Source of the DNA: Clostridium tetanomorphum
Lineage (GTDB): Bacteria; Bacillota; Clostridia; Clostridiales; Clostridiaceae
NCBI RefSeq assembly: GCF_017873215.1
Contig: NZ_JAGGKA010000007.1
Span: forward strand, 116,279 to 180,278
Direction of reading: 5' to 3'
Length of the DNA: 64,000 nt
Below, piece by piece: positions 26,153 through 33,682 of the stretch. Both the position numbers and the translations under genes were made by a program. The notes under the pieces were generated by a model. The model was given only the letters and a program-made list of their open reading frames with translations, had not been told where the DNA came from and did no database searches. Position 1 is the stretch's first letter; each line of letters starts with the position of its first letter.

Positions 26153-27768
26153 GGCGTTAGCTCAATGTCATCAAGTCAATATTCAATAATATGGAACATA
26201 TGTTGCGATTTTTATTTTATTGAGTTAATTTATAAAATAAGGCTTGTTTTAGATTTATTTTTTTGCAACACAAATAAATCCTAATATTTGTCACAATTTT
26301 CGTGTAAACATAAAATAGGATTCGTGCTACGGTTTATTTGTTTAAAGCTACAGACTGCGTTTTTTATTTTTCTTATACTTTCCTCTGGCAATTCTTTTAA
26401 TACGAGGATTTTGTCTATTAGGTCTTATAGGAATACTACTTCTTGAAACTTTTTGCATGATTTCTTTATAAATCTTATTTCTTTTTCTTGGACTTTCTTC
26501 AAGATACATCATTATAAGCTTATCTTTTAAACTGCCTATTAAGATATTTAAGTTTGTCTTATATTCATACTTTGTTTCTTTATTTTCTCTTTCAACTCTT
26601 GCTATTTCATCACTATCTTTACGTGCCAATTCAATCATATTTGACAGATAAATAGAAGCATAGAAATCCTGCTCTATTGCTATTTTAGTTGTGCCTGTAA
26701 AGTTTTCTATTTCAAGTCGATTTTTTAATTCATCATACTTTATCTCTATGCCCCATCTTTTGAAATATAATTCTTTGAATTCTTCAATTTTCATAGATTC
26801 ATCAAATAAATTAGTTACTAAAACTTCCTCAGTTTCTGAGTCAAGATAGAATTTTATAACTCTGACTTTATATGTTTTTTTATCATGTGTAATTTCTATT
26901 ATTTGATCCTGATTTTCTACATTAATTTTTTTCTTGAATACATTATTTTTTAGTCTCATAACAAAATAAATATTGCTTTCAATCAACGTAGACATCAGCT
27001 CACTACTTGGGTATCCCCTATCAAATAATATCAAGTCTTTTATGGAAGAAACTTTTTTCATTTCATAAATTAATTCTAGTGCGATTTTTCTTTCAGAAGT
27101 TTCAAAACGATATATTTTACTTTTTATAACAATTTTATTTAACACATCAAAGAGACATGAAGCACTTGCACGAGCAATGGCTACACTAGTGTGCTGATTC
27201 TTTGCATATCCAAACTCATTTCTCAAGGTTTCTGTATTAGGTAACTCTATTGTAGTACCATCAATGGCAGTTAATCTGTATCCATTCCAAAGCTTGTATT
27301 CATCACATTCTTTATAAATAACATCTACTATTTTATCATTTAGCTCAATAAATGCATTAGGGTTAATTTTTTGCCTATTTTCTGAAAAAGCTTGTTTTGA
27401 AATTGTATCCTTTCTTTTCAAAATCACTTCAAAAAAATTGTTTAATTCTACTTGTAAAGACTTGTTTATCATATTAAGCATAAATAATATTGTTTCTTTA
27501 AATCCCATTTTTCCTGCCCTCGTAAAGTATGATGGACTTGTTCTATTCGAACATTTAAATATATAGTCCTCAATCATTATTTTACTTTCTAACATGGCTT
27601 TTTTAAAGCTTTTTTTAAATTTCATTTTAATCACCTTTAATCATTAGAAATACACAAAATCTATGTGCTCTTTTTGATTATTTGTGATAATTTTAAAGTG
27701 TAAAGTGTTTTTAGAAGGAGTTTTTTACTTTTTATTACATTTTAAACTGATGACATTGGGCTAACGCC
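26153..27768 (-). mobile_element. IS4-family insertion sequence
   Basis: A ~1.6-kb element bounded by 21-bp terminal inverted repeats (26153-26173 and 27748-27768; one mismatch; outer bases GGCGTTAGC). It contains one transposase gene on the minus strand. No target-site duplication is visible in the flanking bases, unlike a simple insertion. Together with the missing middle of the host intron this suggests an IS-adjacent deletion. Confidence 0.8.
26348..27625 (-). CDS. IS4-family transposase
   Basis: About 425 residues from ATG 27625, preferred over GTG 27634 because AAAGGTG overlaps the GTG. DDE residues are visible in IDGTTIELP, LFDRGYPSSE and the IS4 signature YFKRWGIEIKYDELK (Y-x2-R-x3-E-x6-K). 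The basic C-terminus (RIKRIARGKYKKNKKRS) is typical. The frame is full-length with no stop or frameshift, so the enzyme may be active. It lies inside 21-bp inverted repeats. Confidence 0.93.
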   Translation of the reverse strand: MKFKKSFKKAMLESKIMIEDYIFKCSNRTSPSYFTRAGKMGFKETILFMLNMINKSLQVELNNFFEVILKRKDTISKQAFSENRQKINPNAFIELNDKIVDVIYKECDEYKLWNGYRLTAIDGTTIELPNTETLRNEFGYAKNQHTSVAIARASASCLFDVLNKIVIKSKIYRFETSERKIALELIYEMKKVSSIKDLILFDRGYPSSELMSTLIESNIYFVMRLKNNVFKKKINVENQDQIIEITHDKKTYKVRVIKFYLDSETEEVLVTNLFDESMKIEEFKELYFKRWGIEIKYDELKNRLEIENFTGTTKIAIEQDFYASIYLSNMIELARKDSDEIARVERENKETKYEYKTNLNILIGSLKDKLIMMYLEESPRKRNKIYKEIMQKVSRSSIPIRPNRQNPRIKRIARGKYKKNKKRSL

Positions 27769-28032
27769 AGAATAAAACAGTTAGACGAATGGATAAGAAG
27801 AAGAGTGAGAGCTTGTATTTGGAAGCAATGGAAAAAGGTAAAGACTAGAGGACGGAATTTAATAAAACTCGGTCTGCCGACCTATAAAGGTTGGAAATAT
27901 GCGAATACAAGAAAAGGCTATTGGAGAATATCCAATAGTCCAATTCTTAATACAACTCTAAATAATGAATATCTTGAAAATCTAGGGTATAAAAGTATAT
28001 CTAAAAGATATCAACTAGTACATAATTCTTAA
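27769..28032 (+). pseudogene. C-terminal fragment of group II intron-encoded protein
   Basis: An open frame of ~87 codons with no start or ribosome site of its own. RIKQLDEWIRRRVRACIWKQ, then RNLIKLG, KGYWRISNSPILNTTLNNEY and the terminal QLVHNS are the maturase-specific (GIIM) end of group II intron reverse transcriptases. The reverse transcriptase domain that should precede it is absent, removed where the IS element now ends. It is followed directly by domain V. Not expected to be functional. Confidence 0.85.
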
Positions 28033-28111
28033 TGAACCGCCGTATACCGAACGGTACGTACGGTGGTGGGAGAGGACGGAAAATAAAATAATTATTTTCC
28101 TCCTACTCGAT
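28033..28111 (+). ncRNA. group II intron domains V and VI
   Basis: Just after the maturase stop codon, ACCGCCGTATACC pairs through GAAC with GGTACGTACGGTGGT (domain V). GGAAAATAAAATAATTATTTTCC follows as the domain VI hairpin, then the 3' end CCTACTCGAT. The same layout occurs, inverted, at 63015-63093. Confidence 0.78.
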
Positions 28112-28225
28112 TTAATTATGAATAAATTAATTATAATTTAAATAATATATGAATTAAAAACTATTATTATATGCATAATTCTAAAAAATATTGAAATATT
28201 TTCATTCATATGTTAAAATATTATT

Positions 28226-28304
28226 AAATTTGTATATGAATTACAAATTTAATGAACTATTTTTAAATAAATAATAATATACATAGCAATAATAGTTCAT
28301 TAAA
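28226..28304 (+). repeat. two overlapping inverted repeats in the AbgT leader
   Basis: AAATTTGT/ACAAATTT (28226-28233, 28243-28250), then a 14-bp arm pair TTTAATGAACTATT (28248-28261) and AATAGTTCATTAAA (28291-28304). They share three bases, so the two hairpins partly exclude each other. No U-run follows. They occupy the promoter/leader of the transporter gene and may act as operator or mRNA structure. Confidence 0.5.
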
Positions 28305-28340
28305 AGAAAAAAATCAATATTATAGGAAAGGAGTTATAAA

Positions 28341-29903
28341 ATGGGGGAAACTAGCAAGAATCTGAAAAACGAGAAAAAAGGAGGATTTCTCGACTGGGTT
28401 GAAAGAGTAGGAAATAAACTTCCTCATCCAGCCGCAATATTTGTTATACTAAGTGTTATTATAATTATTATTTCTGATTTATGCGCTAGAGCAGGCGTAA
28501 ATGTACAATTTAATATGGTAGATAAAGTAAATGGAGGGACTAAACTTACTGATGTAAAAGCAGTTAGTTTACTCACTGCTGATGGAGTGAGATATATGTT
28601 TACCAGTGCAGTTAACAACTTTACAAGTTTCGCACCATTAGGTACAGTTTTAGTTGCTATGCTTGGTGTGGGCTTAGCAGAAGAAACAGGACTTATTCAG
28701 GCGTTGCTTAGAAAAGCAGTAATGAGTACGCCTAAAAGACTTGTTACTGTAATCGTTGTTTTACTTGGTGTTATGTCTAATATAGCTTCAGATGCAGGAT
28801 ATGTAGTTTTGATACCATTAGGTGCTATGATATTTTTAAGTTTCGGAAGACATCCACTTGCAGGACTTGCTGCAGCATTTGCTGGTGTATCTGGTGGTTT
28901 TAGTGCAAACCTTCTAATAGGGACTACAGATCCACTTCTTGGTGGAATAACTACAGAGGCAGCAAAGCTTATGGATGGTACTTATAGAGTAGAGCCTACT
29001 GCAAATTATTATTTTATGGTAGCTTCTACATTTTTAATAGCTATAATAGGTACTTTTGTTACAGAAAGAATTGTTGAGCCTAGATTAGGAACTTATAGTA
29101 AGGCATCAGATGAAAACGTTGCAGATTTATCTCCGGAAGAAAAAAAGGGATTAAAGTCAGCAAGAATAGCTTTTTTAATATTTATGATAATATTACTTGC
29201 ATTGGTTGTTCCATATAATGGTATACTAAGAGATCCTAAGACACACAAAATTATAGGACATACACCATTTATGGATGGAATAGTACCAATAATAGCATTG
29301 TTTTTCTTTATACCAGGTGTAGCTTATGGTATTTCTTCAAAGAAAATAAAGAATAATAAAGATGTTGCAAACTCTGTTGGAAAATCTATGAGCAAAATGG
29401 GGGGATATCTTGTATTAGTATTTGTTGCTTCACAATTCGTTGCATATTTTGGACATACTAATTTAGGAACAATTTTAGCAGTTAAAGGTGCAGGATTTTT
29501 AGAATCAACAGGTTTAACGGGAATTCCACTTATAATATTGTTTGTTATATTAGCAGCTTTTATAAATTTATTTATGGGATCAGCTTCAGCAAAATGGGCT
29601 ATAATGGCACCGGTATTTGTACCAATGTTTATGCATATAGGATTTTCACCAGAATTTACACAGGCAGCATATAGGGTAGGAGACTCCTGTACAAATATAA
29701 TTACACCATTGATGTCATATTTTGCTTTAATAGTAAGTTTTGCAGAAAAATATGATGAAGATACAGGAATAGGAACATTAATATCGACAATGCTACCTTA
29801 TTCATTATTATTCTTGGTTGGTTGGTCAGTTTTACTCATATTATGGTATTCTATGTCATTGCCATTAGGACCAGGTGCACCAATTCATATACCAATTCTT
29901 TAA
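28341..29903 (+). CDS. abgT: AbgT family transporter
   Basis: 520 residues, AAAGGAG upstream of the ATG. A polytopic membrane protein with the AbgT-family start (FLDWVERVGNKLPHPAAIF), FTSFAPLGTVLVAMLGVGLA, and repeated SNIASDAGYVVLIPL and GSASAKWAIMAPVFVPM regions. E. coli AbgT takes up p-aminobenzoyl-glutamate, while MtrF-like members export sulfonamides; which applies here is open. No abgAB hydrolase genes are adjacent. The leader has the two inverted repeats described above, and the gene ends at a perfect bidirectional terminator. Confidence 0.93.
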   Translation: MGETSKNLKNEKKGGFLDWVERVGNKLPHPAAIFVILSVIIIIISDLCARAGVNVQFNMVDKVNGGTKLTDVKAVSLLTADGVRYMFTSAVNNFTSFAPLGTVLVAMLGVGLAEETGLIQALLRKAVMSTPKRLVTVIVVLLGVMSNIASDAGYVVLIPLGAMIFLSFGRHPLAGLAAAFAGVSGGFSANLLIGTTDPLLGGITTEAAKLMDGTYRVEPTANYYFMVASTFLIAIIGTFVTERIVEPRLGTYSKASDENVADLSPEEKKGLKSARIAFLIFMIILLALVVPYNGILRDPKTHKIIGHTPFMDGIVPIIALFFFIPGVAYGISSKKIKNNKDVANSVGKSMSKMGGYLVLVFVASQFVAYFGHTNLGTILAVKGAGFLESTGLTGIPLIILFVILAAFINLFMGSASAKWAIMAPVFVPMFMHIGFSPEFTQAAYRVGDSCTNIITPLMSYFALIVSFAEKYDEDTGIGTLISTMLPYSLLFLVGWSVLLILWYSMSLPLGPGAPIHIPIL

Positions 29904-29907
29904 AATT

Positions 29908-29959
29908 ATATTCAATATAAAAAGAATGGTTTTTTAACCATTCTTTTTATATTGAATAT
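29908..29959. terminator. perfect 24-bp bidirectional terminator
   Basis: Two 24-base arms (29908-29931 and 29936-29959) pair perfectly around TTTT, with A and T runs for both directions. The core is AAGAATGGTT/AACCATTCTT. The right arm encodes the last codons and the stop of the minus-strand yyaC. Confidence 0.88.
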
Positions 29960-30537
29960 AATAATTTAGAACCTATATCTATATCATTACTCTTACAAAT
30001 ATGTAAGTTTGTATTTATAGCATTTATTAATGATTTTGATAAAACATCAGCCATAGTATATACATGAAAGAGTCTTGTTTGTTGTAGTATATATTCATTA
30101 GCATATTTCATTGAAGCATATCTATTTACTACTCCTTTTATTGAGATATTTCCGATAGATATATCTTTTGCCCTTAATGCAGCAGCTGGAAATAAGGAGG
30201 ATTCTTCTATAAATATCTTACCAACATTAGTCTTTTGACCTAAACATGCATCTATAGCTATAATATAGTGATCGTTATAATAAGTTTTGATGTAATTTAT
30301 TTTTTCTTTTATATTAGTATAGTCTATTATATTTTCTAAATCTCCCATTATAACACATGGACAATTATCTTTTTTTAATAATGTACCTGTTAATGGTCCT
30401 AATGAATCCCCAGTGCAATTATCCGTTCCTATACACAATAAAAGTAATTTATTTTTGCCTTTTATTGCATTTAATATATATTCTGATAATTTATCAACGT
30501 TTTTTTCTTTTAATGCATGAAAATAAAAGGAATTCAT
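29947..30537 (-). CDS. yyaC: spore protease YyaC family protein
   Basis: 196 residues with AAAGGAGG upstream. LLLLCIGTDNCTGDSLGPLT near residue 32, IIAIDACLGQKTNVGKI near residue 92 and SLFPAAALRAKD are hallmarks of the YyaC family (DUF1256). The fold resembles Gpr/hydrogenase-maturation proteases, and the family is restricted to spore formers. YyaC is a sporulation-time protein of poorly defined role. The gene's 3' end is built into the arm of the shared terminator. The neighbouring minus-strand Cys-rich gene could be similarly sporulation-linked, but no shared promoter was identified. Confidence 0.9.
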   Translation of the reverse strand: MNSFYFHALKEKNVDKLSEYILNAIKGKNKLLLLCIGTDNCTGDSLGPLTGTLLKKDNCPCVIMGDLENIIDYTNIKEKINYIKTYYNDHYIIAIDACLGQKTNVGKIFIEESSLFPAAALRAKDISIGNISIKGVVNRYASMKYANEYILQQTRLFHVYTMADVLSKSLINAINTNLHICKSNDIDIGSKLLYSI

Positions 30538-30703
30538 TTTATTTTCCTCCTTTATAATATAGATATATAAGTATTATAACAGGTTTATAGTAAAAAATGT
30601 AAATTCATATTTCCGTAAATTCTGTATTTTTAGATAAATAAAGCTTATTATACTCTATTATAAGCATATATCTTATTTTAGCCTTATATTTTAATGAAAG
30701 AAT

Positions 30704-30730
30704 AAGGGATAGAAATTATTCCTATCCCTT
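30704..30730 (-). terminator. hairpin after the small Cys-rich gene
   Basis: AAGGGATAG/CTATCCCTT, 9-bp stem with a 9-base loop, just past the minus-strand stop. The T-run on that strand is weak. Confidence 0.6.
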
Positions 30731-30740
30731 GATATATATA

Positions 30741-30911
30741 CTAGCATTTATTAGCGATTAAAGCTAACACTATAAGTGGTAGAATAATGTTTCCACAACC
30801 GCCATAATTACCATAATTATTACATCCACAGTCACAGCCGCAGCCACATTTACAATTACATTTCTTTTTATAGTATTCATATTCACAACAATGTTTATGC
30901 TTGTGTCCCAT
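30741..30911 (-). CDS. 56-residue Cys-rich protein with CxC array and hydrophobic tail
   Basis: Short gene with a perfect AAGGAGGG ribosome site 6 bases before the ATG. The product starts MGHKHKHCC and has seven alternating cysteines at positions 18-30 (CNCKCGCGCDCGC), a Gly/Asn/Tyr linker, and a hydrophobic tail (IILPLIVLALIA) ending in Cys. There are 11 Cys in all. The hydrophobic end is reminiscent of YjcZ-type small proteins; the CxC array and His/Lys start suggest metal binding or disulfide cross-linking, perhaps in the spore coat. I do not recognise a named family with confidence. It is 204 bases upstream of yyaC on the same strand order. Confidence 0.75.
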   Translation of the reverse strand: MGHKHKHCCEYEYYKKKCNCKCGCGCDCGCNNYGNYGGCGNIILPLIVLALIANKC

Positions 30912-31193
30912 ATATATCCCTCCTTTTTATAATATGTTAAGGAATATAATAGAAGGGTGGTTAATTACAATATATTCAGAAAAAATAATTATGTGAAAAA
31001 TATACTAAATTAACATATTTAAAATTATGTTAATTAAATAAAATGTAAATAAACCTACCTATAAAATTAGTATACATAATATAAATTATGTATACTAATA
31101 AAAATTGTCAACTAAAATAAATTTAAACATTAAATAAAAAAATATAGTATAATAATGTTATAATCAAAATAAATCAAAAGGATGTGTATTTAC

Positions 31194-31763
31194 ATGAAAC
31201 GAAATTTTAAATATGATATAATGAAAGAAATTCAAAATAGATGGTCTCCAAGAGCATTTAAAAATGAAACTATATCAAAAGATGATTTGCTTCCATTAAT
31301 AGAAGCTGCTAGATATGCTCCTTCTTGTTTTAATGAACAACCATGGAAATTTATAATAGCTTATAAAGAAGAACAACTTAATACTATGAGAAGTGTTTTA
31401 TTAGACTCTAATAGGTTATGGGCTGATAGAGCACCATCATTTATAATGATTATTTCAAAAAAAATTTTTTCATTAGATGGTAAAGAAAATTATTGGAGCA
31501 AATTCGATGCTGGCACAGCTTGGGGCTATTTATCATTAGAAGCTGAAAAAATGGGTTTTATTACTCACGCTATGGGGGGATTTAAAAAAGATCTTGCTAG
31601 AGAAAAATTTAATATACCTGATGATTATGATATTCTAACAATAATTGCAGTTGGAAAACTTGGTGAAAAAGATACTTTACCTACAGATGATTTAAGGGAT
31701 AGAGAGAAACCTGGACTAAGAAAACCATTAGAAGATATTTTTATTGAAGATAGATTTAAATGA
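31194..31763 (+). CDS. nitroreductase family protein
   Basis: About 189 residues. ATG 31194 is taken because the AAAAGG ribosome site abuts the in-frame ATG at 31182. NRWSPRAFKNETISKDDL, AARYAPSCFNEQPWKFI and AKMGF-like LEAEKMGFITHAMGGF are FMN-binding nitroreductase features, as in the compact nitroreductases of Firmicutes. It would reduce nitro-aromatics, quinones or similar acceptors with NAD(P)H. It is monocistronic. The 270 bases upstream contain AT-rich DNA with no other gene. Confidence 0.9.
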   Translation: MKRNFKYDIMKEIQNRWSPRAFKNETISKDDLLPLIEAARYAPSCFNEQPWKFIIAYKEEQLNTMRSVLLDSNRLWADRAPSFIMIISKKIFSLDGKENYWSKFDAGTAWGYLSLEAEKMGFITHAMGGFKKDLAREKFNIPDDYDILTIIAVGKLGEKDTLPTDDLRDREKPGLRKPLEDIFIEDRFK

Positions 31764-31764
31764 T

Positions 31765-31868
31765 AACTATTATTTTAATAGTTATATAGCAAAATATTAA
31801 TAATAAATTTAAATATGGGTAAACTTAGTTTAAGGGGGACTGGACTTAATTTTAGTGAAGTTCCCTTA
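31765..31868 (+). terminator. hairpins downstream of the nitroreductase gene
   Basis: ATAACTAT/ATAGTTAT (about 31766-31787) and a longer imperfect hairpin (31831-31868, TAAGGG...CCCTTA with an inner ACT/AGT) followed by TTTCATTTT. One of these probably terminates the nitroreductase transcript. The rest up to 31996 holds no gene. Confidence 0.5.
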
Positions 31869-31996
31869 TTTCATTTTAAATTGGCTTTAGTATTTTAAGA
31901 ATTATCAGAAGATTGTAACTGAAGCTCTTATTTGAAAAAAATATGGTATTATAAAAATCGACATTAAAAACAATGAAATGAAATGGAAGTGATAAT

Positions 31997-33397
31997 ATGG
32001 AAGATTTTATTTACTATTCAACGGCAATATTTCAAATTGCAGTATTCTTTATAACTATGTATTATTTAATACTATCACTATTTGGATTATTTAAAAAGAA
32101 AGATAAAGACATAAATAAATATAAACCTACTCAAAAATTTGCATTGCTTGTGGCTGCTCATAATGAGGAAGCCGTTATAAGTAATATTATTGATAGTTTA
32201 AAATCATTAGACTATCCAAAGGATTTGTTTGATATTTATGTTATAGCTGATAATTGTACAGATAAAACAGCTAGAATTGCAAGGGAATTGAATGTAGAAG
32301 TATTTGAAAGAAATGTTCCCAATAAAAGAGGAAAAGGTTATGCATTAGAGTGGATGTTTAATAAAATTTTTTCAATGGAAAAAAATTATGATGCTATAGC
32401 TATATTTGATGCAGATAACTTAGTATCAAAAAATTTTTTAAGAGCTATGAACGATAAACTATGTGCTGGCTATAAAGTAGTACAAGGATATATAGATAGT
32501 AAAAATCCAAATGATTCTTGGATTACTCAATCTTACTCTATATCATTTTGGACTGCCAATAGATTATTCCAATTAGCTAGAGCTAATTTAGGATTATCAA
32601 ATCAAATTGGTGGCACAGGCTTTTGTGTAAATACTGATATTTTGAAAAAATTAGGTTGGGGGGCAACTTGCCTTACGGAAGATTTAGAATTTACTTGTAA
32701 ACTAGTATTAAATGGACATAAGGTTGGTTGGGCACATAATGCTATAGTTTATGATGAAAAACCTTTAACATTAAAACAATCTTGGAATCAAAGAAAAAGG
32801 TGGATGCAAGGTTTTGCGGATGTAGCTTCAAGGTTTTTTTCTAAACTATTATTAAAAGCTATAAAAGATAAAAATTTTACAGCTTTAGATTGTGCTTTAT
32901 ATACAATTCAACCATTTGTTACTCTATTATTAGGGTTATCTGCAATATTAACTTTAGCTCAAAATAATGTGGAAAAGGGGCTTAATATATTTGTAATAAA
33001 TTATCTTTTCACCCCTATAATCTGGAAAATTTTTAGTATTTTACAATTTTTATTTACTCCATTTATTATGCTTATAGAAAAAAAACTTTCAAAAGCTATG
33101 TTTATATTATTTTCCCTTTATTCTTTAAACATAGTTATATTTACTTATGTTTTTGGAAATCATCCAAAGTCCTATGAAATTATATTAGGCAACTTAATTT
33201 ACATAGGTACATTTATTTTATTACTATTAATTATTGATAGAAAACATTCATTAAAAATATTTGTTTGGTATCTTTTATATGGTATATATACTCTTACATG
33301 GATTCCAATTACTATTCAAGGAATACTGGATAAAAACAATAAAGAATGGAGTCATACAAAACACACAAGAACTATAAGCATACAAGAAGTAGAATAG
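31997..33397 (+). CDS. membrane glycosyltransferase family 2
   Basis: 466 residues. One N-terminal helix (about 8-30), a cytoplasmic GT2 domain, and four or five C-terminal helices. Catalytic motifs occur in order: VAAHNEEAVI, ADNCTDKT, FDADN, TGFCV, LTEDLEF and QRKRW, the D,D,D,QxxRW pattern of processive synthases such as cellulose, hyaluronan or poly-GlcNAc synthases. The product polymer is unknown, and no accessory polysaccharide genes are adjacent. Its own terminator follows. Confidence 0.9.
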   Translation: MEDFIYYSTAIFQIAVFFITMYYLILSLFGLFKKKDKDINKYKPTQKFALLVAAHNEEAVISNIIDSLKSLDYPKDLFDIYVIADNCTDKTARIARELNVEVFERNVPNKRGKGYALEWMFNKIFSMEKNYDAIAIFDADNLVSKNFLRAMNDKLCAGYKVVQGYIDSKNPNDSWITQSYSISFWTANRLFQLARANLGLSNQIGGTGFCVNTDILKKLGWGATCLTEDLEFTCKLVLNGHKVGWAHNAIVYDEKPLTLKQSWNQRKRWMQGFADVASRFFSKLLLKAIKDKNFTALDCALYTIQPFVTLLLGLSAILTLAQNNVEKGLNIFVINYLFTPIIWKIFSILQFLFTPFIMLIEKKLSKAMFILFSLYSLNIVIFTYVFGNHPKSYEIILGNLIYIGTFILLLLIIDRKHSLKIFVWYLLYGIYTLTWIPITIQGILDKNNKEWSHTKHTRTISIQEVE

Positions 33398-33402
33398 ATT
33401 TT

Positions 33403-33453
33403 AAGTCAATATTTAATTTTTTTACTTTAAAAGATTTAAATATTGACTTTTTT
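33403..33453 (+). terminator. terminator of the glycosyltransferase gene
   Basis: AAGTCAATATTTAA (33403-33416) pairs with TTAAATATTGACTT (33436-33449), then TTTT. Confidence 0.85.
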
Positions 33454-33503
33454 CATTCATGATGTTAATATGTAAATCGTATAATTTAATATTTAAATTT
33501 CTC

Positions 33504-33570
33504 ATCCATATATTTCTGATAATAAGGTTCAGAAGTTTCTACGAGAAGCCTTAAATTTCTCACTATGGGT
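33504..33570 (+). promoter_or_regulatory. guanine-type purine riboswitch
   Basis: The aptamer matches the purine consensus. P1 is ATCCATA (33504-33510) with TATGGGT (33564-33570). P2 is TTCTGA/TTCAGAA, P3 is GAGAA/TTCTC with loop GCCTTAAA, and the conserved core GTTTCTAC sits between them. The specificity base just before TATGGG is C (33563), corresponding to C74 of xpt, so it should bind guanine/hypoxanthine, not adenine. A TATAAT at 33480-33485 could be the -10 element. It controls the downstream purine permease through the terminator at 33609. Confidence 0.93.
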
Positions 33571-33608
33571 AATCTGATTCAATATAGTACAATTGTCTAT
33601 TTAAAATT

Positions 33609-33653
33609 CTGTTAACGGATTTACTCTTTACGTATCCTTAACAGTTTTTTTTT
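33609..33653 (+). terminator. expression-platform terminator of the guanine riboswitch
   Basis: CTGTTAACGGAT pairs with ATCCTTAACAG (one mismatch), then nine T residues. It lies between aptamer and gene, the normal layout for ligand-induced termination. Confidence 0.88.
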
Positions 33654-33682
33654 ATAAAAAATTAATTACTAAGGAGGAAAAA

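Larger units (their letters stand above)
26094..28111 (+). mobile_element. broken group II intron (class C-like), interrupted by an IS element
   Basis: The 5' end GTGCGCCCAGCATAGGCGC and following domain I-like hairpins run to about 26152. The 3' part (27769-28111) carries the end of the intron protein, domain V and domain VI. Everything between (most of domain I to the reverse transcriptase) is gone and replaced by an IS4-family element. Domain V begins ACCGCCGTAT, which aligns a CGC triad where other classes have AGC; CGC and insertion behind a terminator are both class C features. The element ends near CCTACTCGAT. It cannot be self-mobile. Confidence 0.75.

Noticed and set aside
26009..26284. 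Open frame of 91 codons on the plus strand
   Set aside because: It crosses a perfect terminator, the intron 5' end and the IS terminal repeat, so it is an artefact of joined pieces.
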